Translations under genes and position numbers: made by a program
The notes under the pieces: generated by a model
What the model was told of the DNA's origin: nothing
The model's input: the letters and a program-made list of their open reading frames with translations, nothing else
Database searches by the model: none
Part shown: piece by piece, positions 31,287 through 43,614 of the stretch
How the letters are laid out: the number at the start of each line of letters is the position of its first letter
How positions within the stretch are numbered: the stretch's first letter is position 1
NCBI GenBank assembly: GCA_020912385.1
Contig: CP087208.1
Location: 992,001-1,056,000 of the forward strand
DNA length: 64,000 nt
Source: Neofusicoccum parvum
Lineage: Eukaryota > Ascomycota > Dothideomycetes > Botryosphaeriales > Botryosphaeriaceae
Reading direction: 5' to 3'

Positions 31287-33266
31287 CTATCGAGAAAAGT
31301 TCGGCTGAGGGAGAACAGGCCACTGGTTGAACTGGTTGGTCGTAGGCCAGGCGTCGTGGTTCATGTAAGGCAGAGGACCGAGACGGCGCTCGTTTGATGG
31401 GCGGCCGAGCGGTTGGTACTGCATCTGGTCGAATTCAAGTCGCGGCAGATGGCTGATGGATGTCGAAGGAGGTGGGACCAGGAGGGTGTTGACCGTACGA
31501 ACAGGCCTGTAAGGTGAGCTCCGTTGAGAGAGGTAGAAGGAAGGCGAAAGCCTGTTCTGCTTGGGGGCACCAGGTCCAAAAGAAGGGTGCAGAGGTGAGT
31601 TTGCCGTAGAATCCGTGGGCAGAGGGCTCAATTGACGCGAGGGGCCAGGCGCCGACGACTGAGGCTGCGGGATCGAAATCGCAGGCGGGAGCGTCGGGGC
31701 AGGCGCAGAAGGCATCGACGAAGGCTGCGACCATTGCATCGGGGGAGGGTATACCAGCGAGTTCGACCTGCTGTTCGGAGGAGGCAGTTGAGGGACCGAA
31801 AGATTTGGCAACGGTGGCAGCATCGGTGGTACGCTCGTCGTGGGCTGCATGGCAGGCTGCGTCAGTGACGGCTGTTGAGGAACGCTCGTGTAGGCGGGCT
31901 GGTTTTGCATCGGAGCCAGATCCCTCAACGTCCGCTTTGGCGCCGGCTCTTGGATCTGGTCGTCGTAGCTGCGCTTCCTCGATCCAGGTCGCAGGTTGAG
32001 TTCGGGCAGCGGGCCAATCGGAGAAACGACCGTCGAGCTGATCTGCGGGAGCAGAGTGGGCGTCGTGGAGTACGAGTTGTGGTTCGGGGAGTAGCCGTTG
32101 ACAAATGGAGGCGAGGCTTGAGTCGAATGCGGCGGCGAAGGAAGGTTCGGGGGAACATTGAGACTCGGCGTGGGAGGGCCAAGTGTCCTGGACGGAATAT
32201 CCAGAGGTGCCCGAGAAGCCTTCTCGAAGAAAGTTCCGAATTTACCGAGAGTGGTGTGCCACTCAGTCCATTCTTCAGCTGAAGTAAACAGGTTGTACTT
32301 CATGTTGCTCAGAAACTCGACCTCCATGATATGCACTTCTTGCACCGAGATCCCCGAAACATCCGCCCACGTCTTGTTAGTGTAGGTGTTGTCGTCCAAA
32401 AACTTGTTACCCAGCATCAACGCCACAGTGAGCAACCGATACTCGCTACCAGGCTTTCCCTTCACTCCTGGGTTGATCGTCTTCAGCCGATAAATGAAGA
32501 GGAGAGCCAGGATCACGACGTTCTGGGTGACTTGGGTGGTGGAAAGAATGGTGGCGACCCATTTCCTGAAGCCGGTCGTAGGCTGAGCATCGGGTACAAG
32601 GCCAGTCGGCGGTGGGGACCGTGAATCAAGAGCTTGGTGCAGCGTCGACGAATTCTCGAACCAGAAGAGGCAAGTGATCTGCCAAGAGTCAGTATACCAG
32701 TGGTAGTTACGACGACAGTAGAAGGTAATCACCTCGGCGGCAAGCTGCGGCATGCTGGTCTGCGGGGTGTTGATCGAGGTGGGAATTTGCAGGGACGGGG
32801 CAATGGCGTTGTTGGATGCTCTCCTCGCATTCCGGTAGTCCTCCGACGAGCTGTTGATGTTGCTACGCATTGACGGGCTTTGTGGGCGGAAGACGGGCTG
32901 CTGGACGCCGTTTTGGTAGGCGGGTCTGTGAGAGGCGGTCATGGTGTTGTTCGCATCCGGAGCGTGCTGGACATGGTGCTGCTTGTTGACGAACGCGGCG
33001 TCGCCAGCTCTTTGAACAGCATAGCTGGTGCCAGGCTGCGGCAGGGCATTGTGGCCGCGCTGTACGCTGGTCATGTCTGCGTGAGGTGTGACAGGATTGC
33101 CAAGGGTACTTGGCCGTGCCTGCCGACTCTCGCCGTGAACGTACCGCAGCGGGAGCTGCTCGTGCTGAGGCTTGTAGGAACGGGCAGAGTGGTAGGCGGG
33201 CGTGGGCTGCGAGCGATCCAGTGCGAGGGCGTGAGGCATTGGCTGCGGTCTCTGTAGTTGCAGCAT
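31287..33266 (-). CDS. Pho80/PCL-type cyclin
   Basis: Two exons, 32733-33266 and 31287-32678, with a 54-nt GT...AG intron. The intron is a multiple of three and lacks a stop, so it reads through in the raw frame. The spliced protein has 641 residues. The first ATG is at 33266 (MLQLQRPQ). The cyclin box runs from ~residue 178 to ~330 (LAAE|ITCLFWFENSS, FRKWVATILSTTQVTQNVVILALLFIYRL, YRLLTVALMLGNKFLDDNTYTNKTW). The segment VEFLSNMKYNLF matches PCL-type cyclins that activate the Pho85 kinase. The flanks are Pro/Ser/Gln-rich and disordered, and the ~330-residue C-terminal tail is far longer than in yeast Pcl1/2. The specific process (phosphate, morphogenesis, amino-acid response) cannot be told from sequence. 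The 5 kb upstream holds no recognised gene. Confidence 0.9.
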   Translation of the reverse strand: MLQLQRPQPMPHALALDRSQPTPAYHSARSYKPQHEQLPLRYVHGESRQARPSTLGNPVTPHADMTSVQRGHNALPQPGTSYAVQRAGDAAFVNKQHHVQHAPDANNTMTASHRPAYQNGVQQPVFRPQSPSMRSNINSSSEDYRNARRASNNAIAPSLQIPTSINTPQTSMPQLAAEVITFYCRRNYHWYTDSWQITCLFWFENSSTLHQALDSRSPPPTGLVPDAQPTTGFRKWVATILSTTQVTQNVVILALLFIYRLKTINPGVKGKPGSEYRLLTVALMLGNKFLDDNTYTNKTWADVSGISVQEVHIMEVEFLSNMKYNLFTSAEEWTEWHTTLGKFGTFFEKASRAPLDIPSRTLGPPTPSLNVPPNLPSPPHSTQASPPFVNGYSPNHNSYSTTPTLLPQISSTVVSPIGPLPELNLRPGSRKRSYDDQIQEPAPKRTLRDLAPMQNQPAYTSVPQQPSLTQPAMQPTTSVPPMLPPLPNLSVPQLPPPNSRSNSLVYPPPMQWSQPSSMPSAPAPTLPPAISIPQPQSSAPGPSRQLSPLPTDSTANSPLHPSFGPGAPKQNRLSPSFYLSQRSSPYRPVRTVNTLLVPPPSTSISHLPRLEFDQMQYQPLGRPSNERRLGPLPYMNHDAWPTTNQFNQWPVLPQPNFSR

Positions 33267-36200
33267 GAGGGCGGGCAACGGGGCGGAGGCGTTGGGCGAG
33301 TGGGCGGAGGCGAGGTGTAGGTGGTCGTGTCGTCACCAGCGGTGTTGGGGCTGCCGAGGAAGGAGCTTCAACGGGCTTCACAACATTGCCAGAATGAGTG
33401 AACGGGAAATGCTTTGGCTCCCTTCGGTGCTAAGCAAGGAGCGGCCGGGGCGGATCCCAAGTATGCTCGCAAATATGTAGCGCGGTTTCCGCGGTGCAAC
33501 GCAATGAGGGGTGGTGAGGGTGAGGACGAGGGTAGGTTTAGTAGGCGGCAGGAAAACAAGGTGAAAGGGACTTGGGGTATGGGACGATCAAGACAGGAAG
33601 TGAGGATGATGGCGTTTCGCTTTGCGTAGGCTCTGCACCGCCTGGGCGGAGAGGCACCGGTTTTGATAAAACGGCATTATTCAGGACTAGTCAGGCGTCG
33701 TGATTGCGGCCGTCTTCGAGCGGAAGGTTCCAGGCATTGGGGGGCACTGGGGAGGAGCAAGCCCCAAGAGGCTGATCCAAATTGATGTGTGGAAGCGGCA
33801 GCACGGCGTGGTTGATGTCAGAGCAACCAACGACCAACGCGGTGGATATGCAGCAGCACAACAAGGATGATTCCGAAAAGAGAGCGTGTCGCGCTGGGCC
33901 CGGGGCGATGGACAGGCGCAGGCGTGCCGTGGGCGAGCGCGCGGCACACACTAGCCTGCGGGCAGGGGTTGGGGCAGGCGCAAAAAGAGCCGGCCGGGCA
34001 TGTGCGTGCGCGCGTGGTGGATGGAGGATGGGATGCCGGTGTTAGATTGGGGGCACTGGGGGCGCGCTACTGGAGCGGTTATTGTGCAGCCGCTGCTGAG
34101 CGCTGAGCGCTGCGCTGCGCCCTAACCGCATCCTCCAGCACCGCCGAAGCAGAGTCAGTGCGGGCTTGACTTTCTGCGGCGAGCCTGATGTGCGCGCGAT
34201 GACGGCGCCCCATCATGCCTGCGCCCGGTCACGCCTGCGCTCAATCAAACCTGACGCGGATGATTAGGTCATGAGCTGTCTCGCGGCCGCGCCCGCCATT
34301 GGCCGCGGCCAGCCCGGACGGCGGGCGGGTGGGCACCGTGGAGCTCGAGGCTGGCAGCAGCAGCCTCCAGCAGCACGCTCTAAACTCTGGCGGCGATCCA
34401 GCCTGCGCAACGTTGCGGTGCGCGCGCTGAGGCCTCACGGCCGGGTGGGCCAGTGCCGGCTAGCCCAGCAGGCCCCAGGCTGGCAGGCACAGGCAGCAGG
34501 TGGAAACGGCACCAGCCCGCCAGCGCAGCCCCCATGCTGTGAAGCGTCTTCTGTTTGAATGCTGCCACACCCGACCCTTGTGCGGTGCGCCGCTCAGCAC
34601 TGCGCTCCTTGTTTCGCTGCGCGCGATACGAACGCGCCGGCGTGTGGCTCGCTGTCTTACCCTAAAGTCATCTATTTCCGCCCCGAAACCTTGCCGCGCC
34701 GCGTCGTCGCTGATCGCGCCTCGCAGAATCCTGCTGCAAATTTGCTGGTGTTGCTCGGTGAGTCTGCGGGCGTCTCGTCAATACTTTCTGCCGCCGCGGC
34801 CAGACGCACCACCCGCCCCCTTGGCGCGCCCGCTTATTGCTTTTCGACTCGGCATTCCGCACGCTGGTGTTGAGCGAGCGGCCGTGCGCCTGCCAGGCCG
34901 CGCCTGGCTCTGCTGGCTCGCTCTGCTGGCTCTGGTGTCGGCGCCCGCGCCCGCGAAGCAAGGAGCTGGCGGCGCCCGGCCGGCCCAATCACACGCCCGA
35001 CAAACCTCCCGCCCACCACCCGCAAGAGGCAAGTTTCACCTGGCCGGATCGGCAGCGCTCACCACCCATCCATCCGCGGTGGGGGGCGCTGGCCAGGCGG
35101 TAGGGATGGCGAGCCTCGTCCCCTATCTCGTACGCGCAAATTCCAGCGCCCGCCGACCCTCACCCGCGTCATCCGAGATCGACGGAGATTGTGGGCGCCT
35201 CCTGTGGACGAGCAAGTCATACGAGCCCGGCGCGGCGAGGTTATTACTTAGGCATGTACGCAGCAGCGGAGGGATAAACACACCCGACTCAGGAGGCTCG
35301 AAGGGAGCGCGGCGCGCCAGGCCCGAAGCGGCAGCGTAATGGGCGGCGGCTCGGGGCCTGGGCGTGCGTCGCGACCGTGTGCCTCCCTGCGTATCGTCAT
35401 AATTTGATTTTTTTGCATGCCGCGTGCTGGTGCAGCTGGCGCGTCGCAGGCAGGGTGCCGGTGCCAGGCCGCCCGGGATGGGGCAGCGGCGAGCGCTCTG
35501 CAGGCGCGCAGGCACGCGATCTGCTCGGGGCTGGGGCGCCGCGAGGCGAGCTGGCCGCTGGCTGGGCCACGGGCTGGAGCTGGAGCGGGACTGCAAACAG
35601 CGCGTCTGACAGGACTGGCCGCGGCCGTCGCTACGTGATGCGTGCAAAGGCTGAGCTTACGCATCCCTGGCGCCGACTATCGAATAATGCGGTCGCGTAG
35701 AGACGTATGGCGCAGGCCGGAGCGCTCGCCACAGGGTTGCCGGTGTTGTTTGCTCGCCCTTCGCACACACCCTGCCCCGATGCAGCAGGCGCTCTCCACT
35801 CGCCCTCATCAGACTCCGGCCGCCGCCCGCGCGCCCTCCTCCGTCAAATCTCTCGACGCATCCCAAGGATCTGTTGCCCGAAGCGCGCAGCATGCATCAC
35901 GCCGCGTCCTGCGAACCCGAGTCCAGGGCGCCAGTTTCGCCGGTCCGATGGAACACTACGCCCCCAGCAGCGCGACATGGATCGCACGACAAGCCCACCA
36001 GCACACCGCCGTCGCCGCGTAGCAAGCACCTGACGAGCTCTCCGGTGTAGCTAGCTGCCCGCGGAGCCGTGTGCGCGGCCGCGCGCCAGGCCAAGCACGC
36101 CGGCAGCCAGCAGCCAGCGCCCAGCAGCCAGAGCCAGCACCAACAAGTCCGCCCGCAGCCGCCGCCGCCGCCAGCATTGACTGTCCGCGCCGCCGCATTG

Positions 36201-38347
36201 AGCCCGCGCGTGGCGGCCTGCTGCACAATCGGTGTGCCCACCCCAACGCGAAGTCCGCGTCGGACCCCGGTCAAGGCTCGCGATCACCCAGCATCGCCGC
36301 CCTCTGCTCCTTCGGCCACTTCTTCTAGCTTCTGCCAGCCCCGCCGCCAACGCCCTCCTGGACCTTGTCGGCCTGAATCATGTGCGACGCCTCGCTAGCC
36401 GCGCCCGACGAGCCCTGCCGGAATGCAGTCCTGCGCCGTCTCTGCTGGCTTACGTCCTTGATGGAGTCACGATCGCCTGCGAGCCCTCGGGGCGCAGCAA
36501 ATATCTTCGCCGTCTGTCTCATGCAAGGAACTGTCCATGCTCCCACGGCCCCGGCGGCTGTCGTCATGTCGCTATTATTGGCCCGCCGCGTCCTCGGCTG
36601 CTCACCATGCCCAGCACGGCTCGTAACGCTCACTGTGTCGGTCTGCCGGCGTTGGTTCCGTCTCAGTAAACACCACGTCTTGGGTGCCCATACTCCGCTA
36701 TTTTATGGGCCGTGGTCATGAGAGGCGCAACCCGCCCGCCAAGGGTCCAGCTCTTCGTAAAACAGACCGGCCTGCCTCTCGCGAGGGTCCTGATTCAAAT
36801 TCAATATCCCTTGGGGCGAGAAGCTTTATTCGTGTCCAGTACGACCGTTGCATCATCAGCCTGCCCGCCGCCGAGAGTTGACTGCTTAACTTCCTCGTAT
36901 GGCTGCCGGTCCCGTTTGGCGCTTCTTGAAATCCCTGGCCGTTCTTTAGACCGCCTCCCGACCACATGTTGAAACAGCAGGTAGCTGCGCGAATGGACGG
37001 TCGGATCCCACGGATGGGGCTAAATCCGACTGCCTCCCCGAAGCCTTGCTTTTTGACCGCTTGCATTGCTCGCCACCATGTCCACCGTCCGGATGCAAGA
37101 CCTCCGGGTCGCGGCTGGCTTTGTGTTTCGGCCACCACGCCTCTTGCTGCATCAAAGCATGGCCCCTCAACCATGTTCGACATGACTGGACGATGCTTCC
37201 GCAATCAGGCTGACGAGACGTGCACCCGGCTGCCTTCACCCACGCCCAAACGACCTCGGCTGTGCATTCCGTGACTCCCCAGTACAATATCTAACCACAC
37301 ACCAGCGCAAGCACAGTACCCCGAGCACGGCTGGATCCATGGGTCAGCCTGTTGCAAAACCATGTGCGACCGTTCGGGCCTCGTTGGAATTTCTGCATGT
37401 GGCCCCGCGCAGGAAACGATGGACAATTCTCCTGCATTCCCATACGTGGACAGCTCCTCGGTCAGCCTCATTCCGTCGCTTGGGCACCTTCCGTCAGCAC
37501 TTGCATCAAATCTCACTGCCGCCAGAACATGTAGGCGTTGACCGGCTCGGCGATACTGCTCAGTTTCGCGCATGCGCTGATCGCCGTCACAAAGCCGGCG
37601 GCGGATGAGCCAACGTGCATCAGCAGGCGAGCGGAATGCAGATTGCTCCAACGACGGCGAGGTTCCAGGTTGGGCGATCTAATACCTGTTCAATTTGCAG
37701 GTGCCGCTGCCCCTCGCTTGAGTCATGATTGGCTTGACGCGTCCTCCGCTGCAGCTGCGCTTGTGTTGTACCTTGTACCTGCTTTGCTGCCGCAGGAGGC
37801 TTTCCCAGAAGCGGCGTCGCCGGCAGTAAAGATTGGAGCGCCGTCGCTTGTGCGGTTTGCGCGTTCAGCCTTCTTCATGCCACCGCCCCCATGATCGGCT
37901 CCATTATCTGTGGAATCAATAGCACGAAGCACGCCGGTGGAGGGTGGCCACCGCGCATCCCTTTAAAGGAAATTTAGCCTCGTTGAGGTGCATGTTCACC
38001 GGAAGATGGTGTCCATGCACCCGCGTCCCATGACGCCGTGATAAGATTACCAATCACGATCGAGTGCGTGACCGGGACATAGATTGAGATTTACTCGCCA
38101 ATCAGTGTAAGGTAGCGAACAAGCTGCAGGCCGTTGGTTGTCTAAAATGAAAAACATGGCCAATTGCAGCGCAACACATGAATGCTTGCATTGATATTTG
38201 GGTGTGCGGCCAATGCATACACAAATCTAGACGCACCGTGCTGTTCAGTACTCGACCTTCCCGTCACCACGTGCCAGACGACAAACGCCCCAAAGCCTAC
38301 CGTGCAACCTTTTATGATACATAGTCTTTCCGCAATCCTCGCCCCCC
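33267..38347. other. Five-kilobase stretch without recognisable gene, upstream of the cyclin
   Basis: Largest gap in the window. GC-rich with many overlapping frames on both strands (for example 34500-35339 plus) whose translations are Arg/Ala/Pro/Cys-rich and unlike known families. A CAGC-rich imperfect repeat lies around 36105-36150. A partial dispersed-motif copy (GTCCGGATGCAAG) is at about 37087-37099, and ACATGAATGCTTGC at about 38172. It may hold a long leader or non-coding RNA for the cyclin gene, but nothing proves it. Confidence 0.5.
36105..36150. repeat. Imperfect CAGC/CCAG microsatellite-like tract
   Basis: Runs of CCAGCAGCCAGCGCCCAG and related units in non-coding sequence. Simple low-complexity repeat without assigned role. 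Confidence 0.6.
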
Positions 38348-39335
38348 TCACCAAATCCGGTTTTCAGCCTTGGACTGGCTCTTCGACTTCGTGGAGGTCT
38401 TCTTGGCAGCCTTGCCCGACCCAGGCGTCTTGAAGAACAAACTCGGGCCTTCCCCGTCGGAAACCAGGTGGCTGAGATAGCCCCGGTGGGCGGGATCACG
38501 GTAGTATTCGATGTCTTTTCTGCTGGTGGCATCGGGCAGCCGGTATTTGAACGAGCCCGATGCGGAGGCAATTTCGGTTGGCATCTGGATCGATGCGATG
38601 GGATCACTGAGCCCGCGCAAGACATGCTTGATGCCGTTAGGGGAGTAATATCTGGTGATGACTGTGCCTCCTGCAGCTTCAACGGCAGCAATGGCGGTGG
38701 TCGAGGCGCGGGAGACGACTATGTTCACGGGTGTCCGGAGTTGCTCTGAGCCCTGCGGACACACATCAACGCGGGGCCAAGTCGAGAGAGCTGAAAACGC
38801 TTACCTTGCCCAGCAGCTTGACGCCGTCCTTGACGCCATGCAAACACCTGGACTTGTGAAGCTCTTTCAGGGTGATGGGTTTAGACGGGTCAATGCGGCC
38901 TTGGTCAATCCATTGCTGCAGACGGTCCAGGTTCAGTGGGCTCATCTCCGCGGAGAATCTAGCGCGGACACGTCGTCAGTAGCAGCCGCAGCAGACGGAC
39001 GGCATTGACGAGACATACTGGTTGACAAAGCCCTTCTCCGGATGCGTCACTTCGTAGGACGTCTGGCCGCCATTGAAGCCGACTGGCACCTTTCCATGCT
39101 GCTTCTGACCCTTATGACCTCTTCCTGATGTCTTTCCCTTCCCGGAGGCTGGACCACGGCCCCGCCTTATCCTCTTGTTGTACGCGCCGGGGGCGTCAGA
39201 CAGGCCGGCGAGGATGGAGGCGGCGCGGATTTGCTGCGGCTGCTGCTGGAGCAGCGGGGCGAGGAAGGACCGGCATGGGGTCGGATTGGACGGCAGCGAG
39301 CTGAACGCCCGCAGGGCGGATAACCTGGGTGGCAT
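38348..39335 (-). CDS. MRPL10: Mitochondrial ribosomal protein uL15m
   Basis: Three exons: 39019-39335, 38805-38958 and 38348-38752 (introns 60 and 52 nt). The protein has 291 residues. Component of the large subunit of the mitochondrial ribosome. A presequence (MPPRLSALRAFSSLPSNP...) rich in Ser, Arg and Ala is followed by the Gly/Arg/Lys-rich uL15 signature (RRGRGPASGKGKTSGRGHKG) and GFNGGQTSYEVTHPEKG. The first splice junction restores NQ|FSAEMSPLNLDRLQQWID, typical of fungal uL15m. Exon 3 gives the VNIVVSRASTTAIAAVEAAGG block and a Lys/Ser-rich C-terminal tail. The longer frame upstream of 39335 has no family similarity, so the ATG at 39335 is chosen. Confidence 0.95.
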
Positions 39336-41858
39336 CGTTGCTGGCAGCGGCGCGCAGGTCGTCGTGGTGGATGCACGGCGGTCGCGAAGAATCTCAGGCC
39401 ACGTGAATGCTTGGCGCGACCCCGGCCGACCGCCTTCGCCCGCCGGACTTGGGCGCTGGTCCAAGACGCGACGCAGCACGTCGCGCTGCTCTGCAACGAC
39501 ACCAATCCTGGAGCCCTCTCCCCACCGGACGCCCGCGGGCGGCGAAGTCACGCCTGCACGATAAGCACCACCACGTACGCGTCCAGCGCGCCGCATGCAT
39601 CTGGCCACTCGGGCAGCGCACAGCGGCGGCCACAGCGTCGGCGTCGCTGTCAGCTACACGCCAGCTAACAGAACAGCTTCCTTGAGACAGATCATTTCAC
39701 GGGGTCGTCGTGCCCGCCGCCGGCCTTGGGCCTGCGCGTTGCACACCGGACCTTGGCCGGATGCATTGGTGCGCCTGCAGAGTGCCCGTTTGAGTGCGTC
39801 CAAGCTCCAGGTCCCTCCGCCCCGCCTGCGCCCTGAGGGTACAGGGCGTGAGTACGTACTTGGCCGCCTGCGGATATTGCCTGCACCTCACCCCGTGGTT
39901 GAGAGCCCGCCTGCACTGACGCTCTGTGGCCCTTCCGCGCCTGTTCCACCGGGGAATCGGGGCCAGGTGTGAATCCAGCCGTGATGAACGCACGGGACTG
40001 TGGCCCCCAGGTACCACGCCCCCGCCACTGAAGAGGGAAACAGATAACCGCGGCTGAGCGATTCTGTGAACCGCTCCCCTGCTCCTTGCAGCCCTGGGCG
40101 GACATTTGCATTGCATAGCTGCACGTCCACAAGATGCAGCAGCATGTGGAATCGGAGATCCACCGTCCACGCGACGCCTCCAAGCTCCACCGTGGCTGTG
40201 ACAAGGGCAACCGCATTTATTGACAGCTACTGGATGCCTTGTCGTCCGCTTCACACGTACCTCTTCTGCGCCAGCCGGCGCACGGCAGACAAGCTGTGCT
40301 GTGCCGTTGACCTCCAAACCCTCCCCTGGAACACCACCCTTTTCCCCCCGAACACCGGATACACAGGTTCCAAGTGGCAAATGATGGCCCTTGTGCATCC
40401 AGCCACAGCCGCAGGGAAACTGGACGACCAAGGAATGCCTCAACCTCACCCTGGAGGTACAACAGCTGGCCAAGGTTAATGCGTCCGGACGTCCAGACCA
40501 GGCATACCGCGGGATGCTGTAGGGGCCGGATAACGAAGAAGACACTGCATCTAACAAGATAACCGGGCTTGGCTATGGGCAGCTAAGGCAATTGCCCGGG
40601 TGTCTTTAGCGCACAATTTTAGGGACTTTTTCGTCCGGGTGATTGCCTCAACTCACGGAAATATGCTTTCTGGGCTTGTCAAGAGCATCTCGCGCTAGCT
40701 GTTGGCTGCAGCACTCAGCTGCAACACCCGGCTTTTGAAGGCCCTGATGCCTGCATTCCCAGACTGGCCTCAATCCGTTCCCCTCAAGGCTCCAGGATCT
40801 GGCCTGGTGTTTCACACGATTGGCCGGCATTGGTTTTTCTGTTTCTCAAACCTCAGTCTTACGCCTCAGACTTGATTCCGATGTTCTTGGATCGTTCGCC
40901 GTAAGCACGGGTGAGCACATCAACTTCCGGGCAAGCCATTGGCACGCTGCCGCGTCACCTTAGCTCAACAGGCAACAAGGAGCGAACCGAGGCCTTTGGG
41001 CCACTCGTTCAACGATCATCTGTGACAATGATTTACGTCTAGCAAGTTCCGTCGCAGCTTGTACAGGTCAAACCGGCCAATATCTCGGTAATGGTTCCTA
41101 AGATCTACCTTCTCCTTTCTCTCTTTCGCTACGATGCCACACCCCCCGATCCGTATTCGCTTTACTATGAACTCCAGAAATATTAACACCCCCATCTTCT
41201 CCATGTGACCCCTTTCGCTTCGGAAGCTTGCTTCGGAGTAAAGCTCGGGACTTTCCGACTAAGATGACTCGTCGCTATCAAAGCTTCTCTTAATGTTCGA
41301 CGAGCCGAAGCCCCACACAACGACGGTTCAAACGGCTGGGCAGCGGAGAGAAAAGCGCTCCGACCTTTAAGCCGACAGACGTCACCGCACGTCACGCCAT
41401 GAATAGTACTTGCAAATCCTACGTTGCATCGTCAACGAATGGCGTAGATGTCGCTCGAAAAAATAGAAAGGAGTACCATCAACGCACAGGTCGGAGCCAC
41501 CGTTTTTGAGCGAGCTGATGGCATGCAGGCTTATGCAATTCGCCCATCTTGCCTGGTTGCTGAGCGCGATTGCCTTGACCCGAAATCTTGCTGTTCAACA
41601 ACTCAGTCGGTGCGTACGCATCCTTGCTAAAACGAAACGAAACCACCGGTCAACCATAAATCAATTTGTTCTTGTTTGCGAGAAAGATTAATACCCTATC
41701 GTCGTGTTGGACTGATCCTCTTCACTGGAAATCTGTCCGAAAGATGCGAGAAATAAACTACATTGCTTTTCAACTATGTACCTGGATTGACACGTGCTGA
41801 TGCTTTGAAAGATGGTCATCTCCTCGTCTTGAGGCATGTGCGAGACCTCTCTGGATCT
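39336..41858. other. Intergenic, no gene seen
   Basis: Promoter of uL15m and 3' flank of the decarboxylase. A 286-codon minus frame at 39697-40557 has Cys/Arg-rich composition without recognised motifs and no start context I trust. From about 41.0 kb on the base composition is more A/T-rich. No RNA gene noticed. Confidence 0.5.
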
Positions 41859-43614
41859 TTATGCCGTCCCATTAGCGCTTCCGGTCTTGCTGTTCAAGAC
41901 CTCTTCGGCCGTCTTCACCAAAATGTCAAACGCCTTCCTGATATGCCTCTCTTCCACTCTGGGCGTGCTGGCGACAACTCTGATAATATAAACGCCACCT
42001 ACAATCCCACTCGTCAAGAAAATCTCGCCGCGCGTGTTGATGGTCTCGTACACCTCCTTGGTGATCTCGTTCGCGTCGAGCAGGGCGTGATTCTCGGCGT
42101 CGGATGTGAAGTCGTTGAGGTAGGCCTCGTGGTTGGGGTCGGGCTGGGAGGCGCTAACGCGGCGCTCGCGGCCCTTGAGCCACTTGCGACGCGGCACGAC
42201 GGTGATGACGTTGAGGGCGAAGCTGGGGCCCGAGACCAGCTCGAACAGGTCGGCGCGCGACCGCGCCAGCTCGTTGAAGAGCTCGCCGAACTTGATGTGC
42301 TTGCGGATGTGCGCCTTCAGCCCCTCGGCGCCGTAGGAGCGCAGCACGAACCAGACTTTGAGCGAGCGGAAGCGGCGGCCCAGCGGAATCTGCCAGTCGC
42401 GGTAGTCGGTCACGAGGCCGGAGTCGGAGAAGGAGTTGCGGAGGTAGGAGGGCGTGATGGAGAGGGCGGTGGTGAGGTCGGAGCGCTTCTTGACGAAGAG
42501 ACAGCTGGCGAGCGGGTCAGAACTGGTGGACTGTTGTTGCGGGGATGTTGGAATCTTACCTTGCGTCGAAGTTGGTCAACAACCATTTGTGCATGTTCAT
42601 ATCGAAGCTGTCGAAATGAACGAAAGGAGCCGCCAGATGTTGATACTCCTCACACACCAACGCAGCGCCGGCGTACGCAGCATCAACATGCACCCAGACA
42701 TTAGGATAATCCTTCAGCACCTCGGCGATCTCCTCGAACTTGTCCACCGCACACGTCGATGTGGTGCCCAGCGTGACCGTCAGGTAGTAGGGGATCAAGC
42801 CATCCTTCTCGCAGTCCTCCAGCATCCGGCGCAGGCCCTTGCCCGTCATGGCGAAGTCATCTGCCCGACCAGCCGCCACGGACCTGTACTTCGTGCCGGC
42901 AATGATGGCGCCCTTCTGCGTCGAGCTGTGCGAGTGCTCGCTGCCCAGCGCCACGAGCTTGCCGCGCAGCGAGTCGATCTTATCCTCCTTCTCCTTGCCC
43001 TCCAGCCCCTCGCTCAAGCTCCGCAGCACGCGCTCGCGCGCCGCCACCATGGCCGTGACGATGGCCTCGCTGGCGCTGCCCTGGATGACGCCGCCGCCCT
43101 CGCCCTTGCTGAGGTAGACCTCCGGCAGCCCGAGCAGCTGCGCCAGCCAGTCCAGCACCACCGTCTCGAGCTCTGTCACTGCCGGCGAGCACAGCCAGTT
43201 GAACGCCGGCGCCGTGAACGCCGCGCTGTACAGCTCGCCCAGCATCCCCGGGTACGTCGCGTGCGCCGGGAAGAAGGCCATGAAGTTGGGTGACTGCCAG
43301 TGCGTCAGCCCCGGCATAATGACCCGCTCGATGTCCGGCTGGATCGCGCTCCATGGCTCCGGGGTTTGGGGTGCGGAGGAGGGGATCAGCTCGCGCAGGT
43401 AGCCGGGCGAGACGTCGGAGAGGACGCGGCGAGATTCGATGGTGTCGTAGTACTGGATGACTGCAAGGAGAGACGCGCATGGTCAGCGGATAGTTTGCAA
43501 TTGAAGGTGTGTATGGGTTCGGAGAGAGAGGGAGGGAGCAAGCGGTGGGGAGATGGGAGACGGACTCTCTTCGATGGCAGCGTGCGCTGCTTCGCGGAAT
43601 TGGTTCGAGTCCAT
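41859..43614 (-). CDS. Group II PLP-dependent aromatic-L-amino-acid decarboxylase
   Basis: Three exons: 43566-43614, 42560-43460 and 41859-42504 (introns 105 and 55 nt). The product has 531 residues. It removes the carboxyl group from an aromatic amino acid (DOPA, Trp, Tyr or Phe) to give the amine. The short first exon encodes MDSNQFREAAHAAIEE, the classic N-terminus of this family, joined to IIQYYDTIESRRVLSDV. Substrate region MPGLTHWQSPNFMAFFPA, cofactor-holding Asp in VHVDAAYAG (~residue 270) and the Schiff-base lysine in MHKWLLTNFDAS (~residue 307) are all present. Family length is normal. The donor of intron 1 is GTCCGT, a weak but legal form; the junction is supported by the family alignment. 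Specificity for Trp, Tyr or DOPA cannot be read from sequence. It could feed indole or phenylethylamine products, but no partner biosynthetic genes adjoin it. Confidence 0.92.

Noticed and set aside
34500..35339. 279-codon plus-strand frame in the 5 kb gap
   Set aside because: Arg/Ala/Pro/Cys-rich translation typical of spurious frames in GC-rich DNA, overlapping equally long frames on other strands, and no motif.
39697..40557. 286-codon minus-strand frame
   Set aside because: No recognisable domain, unusual composition, no plausible splice partners.
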